Shown: one piece after another, positions 1-10,654 of the stretch
How positions within the stretch are numbered: the stretch's first letter is position 1
Layout: each line of letters starts with the position of its first letter
Assembly (NCBI GenBank): GCA_037447655.1
Contig: JBBHKE010001856.1
Coordinates: 507,384-571,383, forward strand
Direction: 5' to 3'
DNA from: Zygnema cylindricum
Taxonomy: Eukaryota > Streptophyta > Zygnematophyceae > Zygnematales > Zygnemataceae
DNA: 64,000 bases
Program-made: the position numbers and the translations under genes
The notes under the pieces: generated by a model
Database searches by the model: none
Told to the model about the DNA's origin: nothing
The model's input: only the letters and a program-made list of their open reading frames with translations

Positions 1-640
1 ATGATCCACTAAAATTTTATGGTTTTAAAACGACGTAGATAATGTAGGACAAATTATTTGGCACGTCAGAAATTCAAACATTAAAAACACCAACCAACAC
101 ATTCCGTGCGTTCACAAATTATACGTGCGTTCTTTCCACGACTTCACATGCGTGCTTCACTTCACAGGAGCCATTTCCTTTTAAACATCGTTTCATTTAA
201 AGCGTCATTTCATGTCTTAGAGTGCGTCTTTATGTGCTTCAAACTTAGAGATTTTTTATTTTTTTTTAGCGCAGATCTAGCGGACCTCGATTTCAAGTGT
301 TAACAGGTAACCAGTAATAGAAATTTAAAATTGTTGCAGTTATTTCAATTTTCTTGTCAGGTAGGATGTAATAGGATATGGTGTTAGTTTCTATTATTTC
401 TATTACATTTGAAGTCTGTTTATACTTTATAAGCTTCGGGGCAGCGGGTTTAGAGTGTGAAGTTCATGGCTTCAATTTCCGCCAGCAGAAAAAGAAGTGA
501 TGGTTGATGCCCACATTTTAGTTTTGTTTGGAGAGAACTTTAGAACTTTCCTTCATATACAGGTTGTTTCCTGTATTCTGAAATGAATATCTTCTTTGTT
601 CTTTTCTCAATTTGCCCTCTTAAGTAGAGTTTGAATGCAC
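1..640. other. Unassigned intergenic sequence
   Basis: This AT-rich stretch has no convincing gene. The 65-codon ORF at 106-303 has no recognisable motif and ends in low-complexity Phe/Leu-rich sequence. I see no RNA gene here. The MITE described next begins at its right end. Confidence 0.5.
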
Positions 641-1152
641 TACACTGCCAATCGCTATTAGAGTAAATAACGCTAATTCGGTGCCCTTTAAAAAAAAAAA
701 AAAACCTGAAATACAATCCATAATTCTCTTTGTTCCTTTACGCCTTTTAGGGTTCTTTTTTTAATTAGCGTTAATAGCGGAAGTACACCGCAATGTTTAT
801 AGTGTGGTGTACGGACAGTTTTTTCCGTACCAAAATGTACTTTTTGAAATACAAATGTACAAAAAGTCATTTAATGTAATTGCACACGCATGTGAATGTG
901 CACTGGAAAAAGAGACGCAAACTCGAATATTCAGATTTTAGCGTACGAATTGTCAGATTTTGTACGGATACATATATTGATGTAGACATCAATACGGCGG
1001 GCATTTATTATTCGAAAAATCCCAAATTAGAGTTAGTGATTAATTAGTATATATGTTTTTTTTTGAATTTTTTTTTTTCCCAATTATCGTTAATAACACT
1101 ATTTTTTTTTTACGCTATTTATTCCTTTATTTAAATAGCGATTGGCGGTGTA
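641..1152. mobile_element. MITE-like element, copy A
   Basis: The left end reads TACACTGCCAATCGCTATTA and the right end is its near-perfect inverted complement, closing with GATTGGCGGTGTA. If the outer TA on each side is the target duplication, the element proper starts CACTG and ends CGGTG, which fits a Tc1/mariner-like stowaway. The interior of about 470 bp is AT-rich and non-coding. It includes a GTGTGGTGTACGGAC motif that recurs in other copies. The element ends directly before the kinase fragment and may have inserted into an intron of that gene. The superfamily is inferred from the apparent TA duplication only. Confidence 0.75.
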
Positions 1153-1657
1153 CCTGATCACTATTTGCTTTGAACAGAAGAACACCAAAGATTCTCCATA
1201 TAGATCTGATTTTGGATGTTGTGGTTTTTTGGTGTTCAGAGCTAGTTTGGCTGAAGGTCGAGAATTTGCGGTAAAGCGATTAACTCAAGGGAGTTCCCAA
1301 GGAGACGAAGAGTTTCAAGCAGAATTGGCAACTTTAGGGAAAATTCAACACAAAAATCTTGTGACTTTGGTCGCAAGTTACAGCGACCCGGCTTTACACG
1401 AATGTCTTCTCGTCTACAACTTCCTTCCTGGAGGAAATCTTGATTCACTTCTGCAAAAGAGAGTGGAGTGGCCCATCCGTCTCAATGTGGCTATTGGAGT
1501 CGCGAGAGGACTCAAATATTTACATCACGATTGTGTTCCCTACATCATCCATAGAGATACGAAACCCGGAAATATTCTTATGGATTCTGAAATGGAAGCA
1601 CATGTGTCCGATTTTGGTTTAGCAAAAATTGTGGATATTAAGAAGACGCACATATCT
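1153..1657 (+). pseudogene. Receptor-like kinase catalytic-domain fragment
   Basis: This is the N-terminal two thirds of a plant receptor-like Ser/Thr kinase domain. Visible motifs in order are a degenerate glycine loop (GCCGFLVF where GxGxFGxVY is expected), the ATP-anchoring lysine in EFAVKRL, the catalytic loop HRDTKPGN and the Mg-binding SDFGLAK. The reading then stops in the activation segment and subdomains VIII-XI are missing. The left side abuts a MITE; TTTGAACAG at about 1168-1176 could be a 3' splice site. The right side is cut at about 1657 by a minus-strand copia fragment. The body resembles LRR or lectin RLK families (LLVYNFLPGGNLDSLL, WPIRLNVAIGVARGLKYLHHDC) but no ectodomain is present. 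The ORF is open, but an enzyme is impossible because half of the C-lobe is missing. Confidence 0.85.
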
Positions 1658-3189
1658 ACACCAGCATAATAAAGTTTCTTCTTTTCATTACTTAAAATCA
1701 GCCTAAACATCCCTTGGCTACCTTTTTTAGTAGTGAAATAAACTTCCTCCTCAAAGCTAGCAGTAAAGACTCCTTTCCTAGTGCTAGTATCAAAACCCTT
1801 ATCATCTAAAATAGACGTAGAGATGAGGTTTTTGTTTAGCTCCGGAATAAACAACACATCGGAGAATGTAACTATATATGTCTTTCCTTCTACTAACACT
1901 TTTAGATCTACCGATCCTACAAGAGTAGTAGTGACTTTCCTCCCATCCCCGTACTTTATCTCTACGATGGGAATCTTTCGTATCTTAGTGAACAGGTGTT
2001 TATCTTTACACATGTGCATGGATGCTCCTGAATCTACAATCCAGCTTGCTTCACCTTTCAATCCACTTAAAGCACATTTTTGTTTTCGTGGAATTTCGAC
2101 CTCGTTTTTCGTTTCCAACTCCTCATCCAATAGGAGTTCATCGTCCTCGTCCTCGGATTCCGCCTCATGTACCTGCGTCACAAGTGCCTTTTTCTTTCCT
2201 CTCGCGGGTCCACCAGTCTGCCCCTCCTTTAATCGCAGCTCGGTTAACTTAGTGCATTCAGCCATATAGTGCCCGGGTTTCTTACAAAAATGGCACAGTC
2301 CCTTAGGAGTCCTTGGTCCGAACTCCTCGGTCTGATTTTTCTGCCCCTCCCCTCGATAATTTCCAACCTGTTTTCTGGAATCATTATTTCGCCAATCGGT
2401 CCCGGCTGCTAAAGCTTCCCCACTCTTTCCTCCCCTTCGGATCTCAATTGTATTCTCGCGAACGAGAATCATCCCTACCACTAAATTCCAAATCCACCTT
2501 GAGTCCGCCAAGTCCTGCACACGGTTGACTATGTTCTCGAACTCCTCGGGTAACTTCATCAGTAAACAGTTAACCTTTTCTTTTTCACTAAATACTTTTC
2601 CAACACTTTCTAGTTCCATGAAAAGTGTAGCAAGCTCATTGCAAAAATCCAACATCTTCCCCCCTTTGTATACATACTCCTTAATTTTCTGATCAGCCAA
2701 CAGTTGTTGCTGAATCGTACCACTTCGATACATCTCTATGAGAGATATCCAAAGATCGGATGCCCTCTCTACTTGGAAATGGGGAGATGCAAGCCCTTGA
2801 GTAAGATGGCGGAGGATGAAGTGCTTAGCCGCCATATTGTTGTATTCCCACGTATCGATATCATTCTCCTCGTTCCTCGGAATAGGTGACATGAATGCCG
2901 AACCGGCTGCTATTGGTGTGACCGTCTCTTTCTCCTTGCCTTTGTCCACCACCTATCCTTCCTTTGTCTCCTCCGTTGAAGATGAATCTGCATCTCTAGT
3001 GAATTTTCCTCCTATAAACCCTGGAGGTATCCGAAGACTGGATGGACGCCTCACCTTCCACTCACTATTCCCCAAAACCGTTTCTCACATAGAGCTCCTG
3101 TCATAATACTTTCCCAGTATATGAATCCAGCTCCATTGAATATGGGCACCCTAGATGGTGGGCCCATAACTTGTAACTCTGACCTCCAT
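1658..3189 (-). pseudogene. Copia gag-protease relic (family 1, copy 1)
   Basis: Gag would start at the ATG at 3189, within the LTR, and read through the primer site. An in-frame stop lies just before VVDKGKEKE, so the longest open part begins near 2952. The capsid-like gag region contains QQQLLADQKIKEYVYKG and LLMKLPEEFENIV. It is followed by one CCHC zinc knuckle (CHFCKKPGHYMAEC, RNA packaging), an acidic linker (EAESEDEDDELLLDEELE) and the retropepsin site WIVDSGASMHMC. The frame then runs to LYYAGV and breaks at the junction with the kinase fragment. No integrase follows. Gag coats the particle RNA and the protease would cut the Gag-Pol polyprotein. The premature stop and missing pol make this copy non-functional. 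Confidence 0.85.
3159..3170 (-). other. Anticodon-type primer-binding site
   Basis: On the minus strand this reads GTTATGGGCCCA, complementary to the anticodon arm of plant initiator-Met tRNA (GTGGGCCCATAAC). It sits directly at the LTR end and inside the gag frame. The usual 3'-end site TGGTATCAGAGC is absent. Confidence 0.75.
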
Positions 3190-4196
3190 AGGACCTCAGA
3201 GTAGGCAGCTCACACGAAGCCTCTAGGATAACCCTGACCCCTTTGTGTTTCGGCAAGAATAACTGCCACCCTGGCAGACAAAAAGTCTGACCACCTCCAC
3301 CCCTCTAAAGGCAAGAATCCCTTGAGTCTATAGCAAAAAGAATCTCTGAATTTGCTCCCCTGAGCAGTAAGTTATGAAGGGTCAAAGTTGACCTTTTGTA
3401 CAGAAGCTCTCCGGGAGAGAGGGTCCAATCTATCAAATTTTTTTAAGTCCTATCTCTCTCTAAACTCTATCTACTGTAGTACGGCACCAATCATAATAGT
3501 GTATCGTACATAAGGTACAAGTGCCGATGTACTTTATGCACGGATATTGTACAACATGGCCAACAAGTCGACACATGCCATTTTTGGATTCGTTCTTGGA
3601 ATCCCGAAGATGTCGCAATCCAATGTGATTTTGCCACGTGGCAATTGACGTGACGTCAACCGCAAACCGCCAAAAACCTATTCTACGATCTCGGCATGCT
3701 TCGTGGCCGTCCGATTAATCCGGATTACAATCGTGACCGTCAAAAATACTTCCGCAGTATTTGTTTCGCTTTCTAAACAAAATGCGCAGTATTCGTTTCG
3801 GATGTTTCGTACGCCGTACTTTACAAACTCTGTCTATGTTTAAAGATCCGTTAAATGAAATAGACTACGTGCTAACATTTAAATACCTATGAAACTATAT
3901 ATCTCCAAGCATGATGGCAGACTAAATGGCTAAGGCTACAGGCTAAGTTGACGGGCGGTAGGTACCAGGTTCAAACCCTAGGTCTGTCAATTTTCGTTTT
4001 GGTAAATCTACCAAAATCTACAACCCGTAACTCTATCTCTAATCAGCATAGGCAGCCATGGCTCTAGCTCCCTCTTCAACCTTCAGTGACTAGGACAAAT
4101 GTGGGAGCTGAAGAGAGAAGTTAGAGGCAGACTGCCTCGGCTTCTTTTCTGCATTTTGCAAAACCTAGAAAATACTAAAATAACCATTTATTTATA
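3171..4196 (-). repeat. Copia family 1 LTR, copy 1
   Basis: This sequence aligns by eye along its length with 12332-13385, 54494-55552 and part of 60914-61640. The boundary next to gag is set by the primer-site complement GGCCCATAAC at 3161-3170, the outer one by the shared CCATTTATTTATA end. The minus-strand TATA region reads GTACAAAAGG here but GTATAAAAGG in copy 2. A possible antisense B-box (GGTTCAAACCC) lies near 3970. Confidence 0.75.
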
Positions 4197-4565
4197 GAAA
4201 GGTACACCGGAAAAAAACTATAACATACTATCCAATACGTACTATCCAATAACGTACTATCCAATGCGTCTTTTTCAAAGAAAAATAAAGTATTAGTCTA
4301 CATTAACGAAATGTACATTGCACCTGAGAATTATCCTGTGTAAACTATGACAATGTAATAATATTTTATTAGCCATTTACAAATTTGTTTGGAAGCCCTA
4401 ACACTATATGTAATAAAGAAAAGTCGATGACATGTCCACAATCCATGCATTTGTTCCTCCATCGCAATCAACTGCCTTAATCAAATTCCGAGCCTACAAC
4501 AAAGAAAAAAATACAACAACGGAGTTAGTTTAAAAAATTGTTGTCAATAACATGAAATTTTAAAG
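4197..4565. other. Unassigned AT-rich spacer
   Basis: No gene is visible. There are three head-to-tail copies of a TACTATCCAAT motif at about 4226-4265. A possible coding scrap on the minus strand near 4430-4500 is too short to name. Confidence 0.5.
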
Positions 4566-6250
4566 GTGAAGTTCACGGGAGAGGGAGAGGGGAAGGGTGA
4601 AGAAAAGGGAGAGGGCGAGGGAGAGGGAAAGGGGGTGGGAGAGATAGATGCAAATTAGGGGAGGGGGAGAGGGGATGGGAGAGAGAGAGGGAGGGAGAGG
4701 GAGAGGGAGGGGGGAGGGAGAGGGAGAGGGAGGGGGAAAGGGAGTGTGAGAGAGAGCTGAAGATCAAGGGAGGGGGAGAGGGAATAGGGGAGAGAGGGAG
4801 AGGGAGAGGGAGAGGGAGAGATAGCTGCAAAAAGAGGGAGGGGAAGAGGGAATGGGGGAGAGAGAGGGAGGGAGAGGGAGAGGGAGAGGAAGATGGAAAA
4901 TGAGAGAGAGAGGGAGAGGGAGAGGAAGAGGGAGAGATAGCTGCAGATCAAGGGAGGGGGAGAGGGAATGGGGGAGAGAGAGGGAGGGAGAGAAAGAGGG
5001 AGGGGGGAGGGAGAGGGAGAGGGATAGGGAGAGGGAGGGAGAGGGAGAGAGGGGGGAGGGAGAGAGAGAGGGAGGGGGAAAGGGAGCGTGAGAGAGAGTT
5101 GCAGATCAAGGGAAGAGGAGAGGGAATGGGAGAGAGAGAGGGAGGGAGAGGGAGATGGAAAAGGAGAGAGAGAGGGAGAGGGAGAGGGAGAGGGGGAGAT
5201 AGCTGAAGATCAATGGAGGGGGAGAGGGAATGGAAGAGCGAGGGAGAGGGAGAGGGAGAGGGAGAGATAGCTGCACATCAAGGGAGGGGGAGAGAGAATG
5301 GGGGAGAGAGAGGGAGGGAGACGGAGAGGGAGAGGAAGATGGAAAAGGAGAGAGAGGGGGAGAGGGAGAGGGAGAGGGAGAGATAGCTGCGGATCAAAGG
5401 AGGGGGAGAGGTAATGGGGGAGAGAGAGGGAGGGAGAGGGAGAAGGAGAGGAAGATGGAAAAGGAGAGAGAGAGGGAGAGGGAGAGGGAGAGGGAGAGAT
5501 AGCTACAGAGCAAGGGAGGGGGAGAGGGAATGGGGGAGAGAGAGGGAGGGAGAGGGAGAGGGAGGGGGGAGGGAGAGGGAGGGGGAGAGGGATAGGGAGA
5601 GGGAGAGAGAGGGGGAAAGAGGGTGAGAGAGATAGCTGCAGATTAGGGGAGGGGGAGTTGGGATGGGAGAGAGAGGGAGGGAGAGAGAAAGGGAGAGGGA
5701 GGGGGAAAGGGGGTGGGAGAGATAGATGTAGATAAGGGGAGGGGGAGAGGGGATGGGGGAGAGAGAGGGAGGGAGAGGGAGAGGGAGGGGGGGGGAGAGG
5801 GAGAGGGAGAGGGATAGGAGAGGGAGAGAAAAGGGGAAAGGGGGTGAGTGAGATAGCTGCAGATTAGGGGAGGGGGAGTTGGGATGGGAGAGAGAGAGGG
5901 AGGGAGAGGGAGAGGGAGGGGGAGGGAGAGGGAGAGGGAGAGGGAGGGGGAAAGGGGGTGGGAGAGATAGATGCAAATTAGGGGAGGGGGAGAGTGAATG
6001 GGAGAGAGAGAGGGAGGGAGAGGGAGAGGGAGGTGGGAAGGAGAGAGAGAGGGAGAGGGAGAGGGAGAGGGAGAGAGAGGGGGAAAGGGGGGGGTGGGAG
6101 AGATAACTGGAGATCAAGGGAGGGGAAGAGGGAATGTGAGAGAGAGACGGAGGGAGAGGGAGAGGGAGAGAGAGTCGAAGGAGTGGAAGAGGGAGGGAGA
6201 AAGAGGGAGAGAGGGAGGGGGAGAGGGAATAGGAGAGGGGGAGTGAGAAA
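4566..6250. repeat. GA-rich minisatellite with interspersed linker
   Basis: About 1.7 kb of almost pure purine on the plus strand is built from GAGAGG/GGGAGA units. It is not a simple microsatellite. A linker like GATAGCTGCAGATCAAGG recurs about 14 times (near 4645, 4752, 4817, 4936, 5096, 5198, 5266, 5383, 5497, 5632, 5718, 5853, 5966 and 6101), spaced roughly 65-160 bp. This indicates expansion by duplication of a compound unit. The long Arg/Glu/Gly and Ser/Pro/Leu ORFs across it are composition artefacts. Confidence 0.9.
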
Positions 6251-7149
6251 AAGCAACAAAACGACATGATAGGTAGAAGAGGAGGAAAAAGAAAACATGC
6301 CATTCAGCAACGACACGTTATCGTCGTTGAATGAGAGTATAGTAATACATACCATTCAGGGAAGATACAAGGGGGCGCGCCACATGTAGAGGGAGAAGGA
6401 GCCGCCACATGCGGCCTCGAATCCATGGAAACGAAATGAAAGTGGCGGTTTTCGTCTGGATCTCATGAAACCAATGAGATCTGTTCGTTTGCCAAAATGA
6501 CGGCGCAACGCCAGATCTAAAAAAAACAAAAAAAAATGGATGGATGAGATTCGTTCAATAAGGAATCCATTTTTCTGTGGATTGTCCGCATTTGGCGTTA
6601 AGTCGTCTCAAATATCATCAACGCCAAATGTTGTATTTTATTCTATTTATTTTAATTCATTAATTGTAATTTGGGGTCCATTGTCACTTCGACCCTTTAT
6701 TAACGTATACATTAATTCTAATTTGGAGTGAAATCACATATGAACACCATATTAGAATAAACCTTTACGGTAATTTGTTCGTTGAACCAAAATAGAGTAC
6801 ATATTGACGCTAATTGTACAAAATGCACGTTATATTGTTTATATAAACTGAACAGGAAAAAAACACATGTAGCAAGAATACACAGTTTTAAAACTGTTTA
6901 TGTGGACGTGTAAAATAAAAACAGTTCACTTCTTTAACTGTAAGATCATGATTTTGCACATGCGAACATATTTTACGTTCACACTGCAGAACAAGCGATT
7001 ATAGTAGATCGTGTGCGAACGAGGTTTTTGGCGAGGAGATTGATACCATTTTTTGAGCGCACGTTCATATGCATGCGCGTATAATTTATAATTTATTTTT
7101 AAGTATTTCAAGTAAAAAGGTACACATATGTACGGTCTGACATCATCCG
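6251..7149. other. Unassigned intergenic sequence
   Basis: I see no gene. The part near 6360-6530 is mixed composition with GCCGCCACATG-like words. From about 6780 there are words shared with the MITE family (for example GACGCTAATT), so an eroded, larger MITE could begin here. Confidence 0.4.
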
Positions 7150-7319
7150 TACACCACACTAATTATATATTACTGTACTTTAGGGCTTGACGCTATTTGG
7201 TACGGAACCTCAATTATAGTCAAGGAAAAATTAAAATCACGTATACTATTTTTGGAAAAAAATCAAAATTTTAAGAACCCAAATTAGTGTCGTTGACACT
7301 AATAACGATGCGCGGTGTA
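7150..7319. mobile_element. MITE remnant, copy D
   Basis: The right end reads ACTAATAACGATGCGCGGTGTA, the terminal motif of the MITE family seen at 641-1152 and 32300-32486. The left end is unclear. TACACCACACTAATTATA at 7150 is a candidate but may be an internal motif, in which case the element starts further left. It ends about 20 bp before the gag ATG of the Ty3-like element. Confidence 0.5.
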
Positions 7320-7340
7320 GTGCATTCTTCCTTTGACGAC

Positions 7341-9811
7341 ATGGCTTCCTCTTCAAAAAGGGGCATGGGGAAAATGCAATTTTTCTTTTCAGAGATGAAG
7401 GATACCATTTCTTTATCCCATTTCCGTATGCTTTATGATACCAAAATGCGTGATTTGGCATTTCGCTACCAAGATCAATTTGATCTTCGTGTGGCATTCT
7501 CTCTTCTTGGCCGGTACCTCAGAGGTTCGGCCCTTACATTATATTCCCGCAAGTATGATGCAATTCTCGCGATGACAGAATTTTCCCTTTTTTGTGCTGG
7601 TTCACCCGAGGTCATAGGTCAAGCAAATATTCCATACCAGGCCGCTTTTCCCGGGGTCTTAGATGCCCAAGGTGTTGTCCTAATTCCCGCAGTCCCAGAA
7701 ATTCCTCGCCAATACGTTGTGGCCGCTTGTGCTGCTGTACCACCACAATCAGGGATGATAATTCCGTTGTGGGATCCACTATATGTTATGTTCGATTTCT
7801 TAAAAGCCGAGTATCGGATGCAAAACCCCGATCAGGTGAAAGAATTGATAAATTTCACGCGTAAACCAGGAGAAACCGCCCCTGCTCTACGTGCTCGCAT
7901 GGAGTCTTTGCGAGAAGCTTTACCGGACCTAATGTCCGATGCGGAAGCTGTTCAAAAATTTGTTGGACGGTTTCCAGATCAATCTAAAACGTTTTATACA
8001 AAGTCATCTCACTCAGACTTACGGTTTGAAATTTACATTTGATCAAGCCGCTCAATATGCGGTAAAATATGAGATGCAATCATGTTGGTGGGAAGCTCAT
8101 GACCGTTCGGAAGTCGCTTCCCCACTTTCTCCACTTAGCAGCCCATGGCCCAACAATAGGCCTCCAAAGACGCCGGCCATGGGAAATCCGCCATTTAATT
8201 CCGGATACCGATTGTGTTTCCGATGTGGAAACACGGGGCACGATGCCCGCATGTGACCGGATAAGTCGGCCACATGCACCCATTGCAACCAGAAGGGACA
8301 TTATGTCCACCGTTGCCACGTTAAGGATCCTAATTTTTCCTATCAGTATCAGATTCAGAACGGTGGAATTCCTGCCCGTTCTGCCAAGCTGGTCACTCCT
8401 CGTATCGAGACAGAGAAAGAGGCGACTCCGCCTAAGAGCTCTCGCAAAGAGAGGGAAAATGCCGAGTTACAAGTCATGATGGCCGCCATGATGAAGGAAC
8501 AATTTGCCGCCTTCATGGCCGAAATGAAACCCCAGTTCACGGGGATGGCAAGGACAGTCGTCCACATGCCCTCGTTGGCCGGCCAAATCCTCCGAGATCT
8601 TACTGTCCAACAACGAGCAGCTACTTTTGATAAGGGCTCGCCTGATCACAATCGGGACGGTAAATTACAGAATTCCCGTATTCCAATTTTTTCGAGAAAG
8701 TATCTCTCTCTCTCCTCTACCAGACACAACTTCTTTCATTGTGACTGAAGCTCTCACCATTTTGGATAGTACCATACATGATGCTCACCGAGTCAAAGAA
8801 CGACTAAGCATTTTTTCTGCCACGATTGATGAAGCCCCGAGGGCCTCTCCCTTTCCTAATGAGGTCCCCAAAGCCTCACCCCTCGTTGATGAGTTCGCTG
8901 CAGCCGCCGCTTTGAGGGCGTTGCAGCTGAACCGTAGTCTTTCAGTTATTCAGTCGGTTACCGCGGATGAGCTCCGTGACCTTGATCCTCACATTAGTTT
9001 CCTAGACAATTCTCAAAAGTCCTCCATTAATGGTGTTGCTCCTTCTCTCCCTCTCATGGACTCCGGATCCAAACCCGTGATCCTTGGATCCGGATTCGCG
9101 CTCAAGCTTGGTCTGACGGCAGACAAGCTCCAAGCCACGTTTACGCGGCTTCTCACTTGAGCCGGTACCACGGAGGCGGTGCTTGGAATTACCAAGGACC
9201 CGCTTGTCTTTCGGTTTCACAACGGAACCGATAGTGAGTCCGTGGAGGTTTCTGTCCGAGCATTGGTCACCAAATGCAACGACTACGAATGCTTAGTAGG
9301 ACAAGATGTTATCTTCCGAATCGGTGGGGGAGTAGATATGCATGATCAGACGTTCTCCTACCGGGAGGCTAATTTTCCGAGACACAAAATTCGCCTCCCT
9401 CTTGTCTTTGCTCGCAAGCCGTTGCTCACCATGGCACATTTGGCTTTCGCTCTCCCTGCATTTTCCAGTATCGACCTTAGGAAAGACAATTGCGACTCTC
9501 TTTTCCCAGAAAGGATCCTTCCAGCCACCCCACCTTTGCGAGATGCTTTCGGTGAGCCCGGTTTTCTCATCGACTCGCGTCATCTCTAGGATACCATCCA
9601 CACCAAGGTCTCTCCACACATTCTCCATGTGGTGGACAGCGATACTAACGGGATGCTCAGTTTGCAGAGGGTGTATACATGTACAGGAGGTGATCAAGGG
9701 TTTCACATGGAGTGCCTCTCTTCTCCATTATCTTTCAACCCTGGTGACCATTGCTGCCTCTATATTTGTTCCGAACCCTCAGTTGTGTTGACCAGCTCTT
9801 ATACAGGCTAA
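7341..9811 (+). pseudogene. Ty3-like gag-protease polyprotein relic
   Basis: The ATG at 7341 (MASSSKRG) opens a gag with LINFTRKPGETAPALRARMESL, a retrotransposon-gag-like helix region. A frameshift near 8000 leads to two CCHC knuckles. The first, CFRCGNTGHDARM, loses its fourth ligand because Cys has become TGA at 8254-8256; the second, CTHCNQKGHYVHRC, is intact. A Met/Phe-rich segment follows, then a frameshift near 8700, then the protease core PLMDSGSKPVILG with LVGQDVIFRIGG downstream. A stop lies near 9158. The C-terminal part (DSDTNGMLSLQRVYTC...) is of unknown role and is entered after a further stop near 9587. No RT motif (YVDD or FLDD) appears. Gag and protease would build the particle; polymerase would have to come from another element. 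Confidence 0.75.
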
Positions 9812-9834
9812 GGAGCTGTGGGGGGGGGGGGAAT

Positions 9835-10654
9835 TATTGGGTCCACTCACTATAGGGGAGTATTCTTCCCCTTCTCTCTTTCCACTTCACTCTAGGGGGG
9901 TATTCTTCCCCTTCTCTCATTGGGTCATTTTCACCTTTATTCCTTCTCATGGTGTATATAATTTTTGTCTTTTCATATTTATTTTTGCTGGTACATATGT
10001 TGGTTAGCATGACTGTGCTGGTTGTGATGCATGTTCGCTTGCTTGCCTCTCATGCACGACAGCTGTCATGCCGCATCGTGTCGGTTGCCCGCGCGCACGA
10101 TATCATGCCGCCACACGCGCGATATTCGCCGTACGCGCACGATATAATGCACGCACACGCTGTTTTTTGAATGCACGCGCAATGTTTCGCACGCACGCGC
10201 CGTATCTTGCATGCACGCACTATTTTATGCATGCACGCACGTTTTCATGTTGTTTCGTCGCACGTGCGATTTGACGTCGATTCATTTATTTTCACCTTTG
10301 GCTGTATAGTACTAATTTCGTGCGATATCTTTCATTTCGTGCGTAGGTCCACGAATTTCGAAGTATGGACGCGATATATCGTTTGGGCGACGCATCGCAA
10401 TTCTGGGAATATTTCGTGCGATATGTTTCGTTTCGTGCGGTATTTATTGTTTTGTGCGTATGCACGCGATTTCGGGAGTATCAACACGAAGTATTGTTTG
10501 GAGGCATATCGCGATTTCTGAGCGACGCTTCGATATATCTATTTATTTAAGTCGCGAACCCATGTAGGTTTGCGCATACATGTAGTTAGGGAGGGTTTTT
10601 ACCCTCGGACGGTGGATTTAGTCAAGCGTATGGCAGACGATGTTGGCCGCCTAT
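9835..10654 (+). repeat. LTR of the Ty3-like element
   Basis: It starts TATTGGGTCC directly after the polypurine tract, and the same start recurs at 10655. Near its start a unit of about 47 bp (TAGGGGAGTATTCTTCCCC) is duplicated in tandem. The middle (about 10080-10270) is rich in CACGCACG and GATAT words, and the 3' part repeats TTTCGTGCGATAT. The termini are not TG...CA, so the exact ends are uncertain. Confidence 0.65.

Larger units (their letters stand above)
1658..4196 (-). mobile_element. Copia family 1, copy 1: truncated 5' LTR-gag-protease
   Basis: On the minus strand this runs from the 5' LTR (about 4196-3171) through the anticodon-type primer site and gag into protease, then stops abruptly at the kinase junction. 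Comparison with the longer copy at 54.5-59.4 kb shows that it is lost just before the GAG-pre-integrase motif. Integrase, RT, RNase H and the 3' LTR are absent here. It has no visible target duplication, so it is a truncated relic, and its break coincides with the loss of the kinase C-lobe. Confidence 0.85.

Noticed and set aside
1242-1448. Minus-strand ORF within the kinase fragment
   Set aside because: It is antisense to a clear kinase domain with no support of its own.
1781-2269. 162-codon ORF on the plus strand
   Set aside because: It is the antisense shadow of copia gag and the acidic linker. The same shadow recurs at 10941 and 58511.
4430-4500. Possible zinc-finger-like coding scrap (RNKCMDCG) on the minus strand
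   Set aside because: It is too short, next to stops, with no continuation on either side.
4566-6250. CRISPR-like array because of regularly recurring linkers
   Set aside because: Spacers are low-complexity GA repeats of variable length, the DNA is eukaryotic and no cas genes are present.
5503-6303. Long Ser/Pro/Leu ORF on the minus strand (266 codons) and several Arg/Glu/Gly ORFs on the plus strand
   Set aside because: They lie in a GA/CT minisatellite, where all frames stay open by composition. There are no domains.
7341-10654. Integrated plant pararetrovirus
   Set aside because: There is no movement protein, RT or RNase H. Gag with two knuckles, a retropepsin, a polypurine tract and an LTR fits a Ty3-like element.
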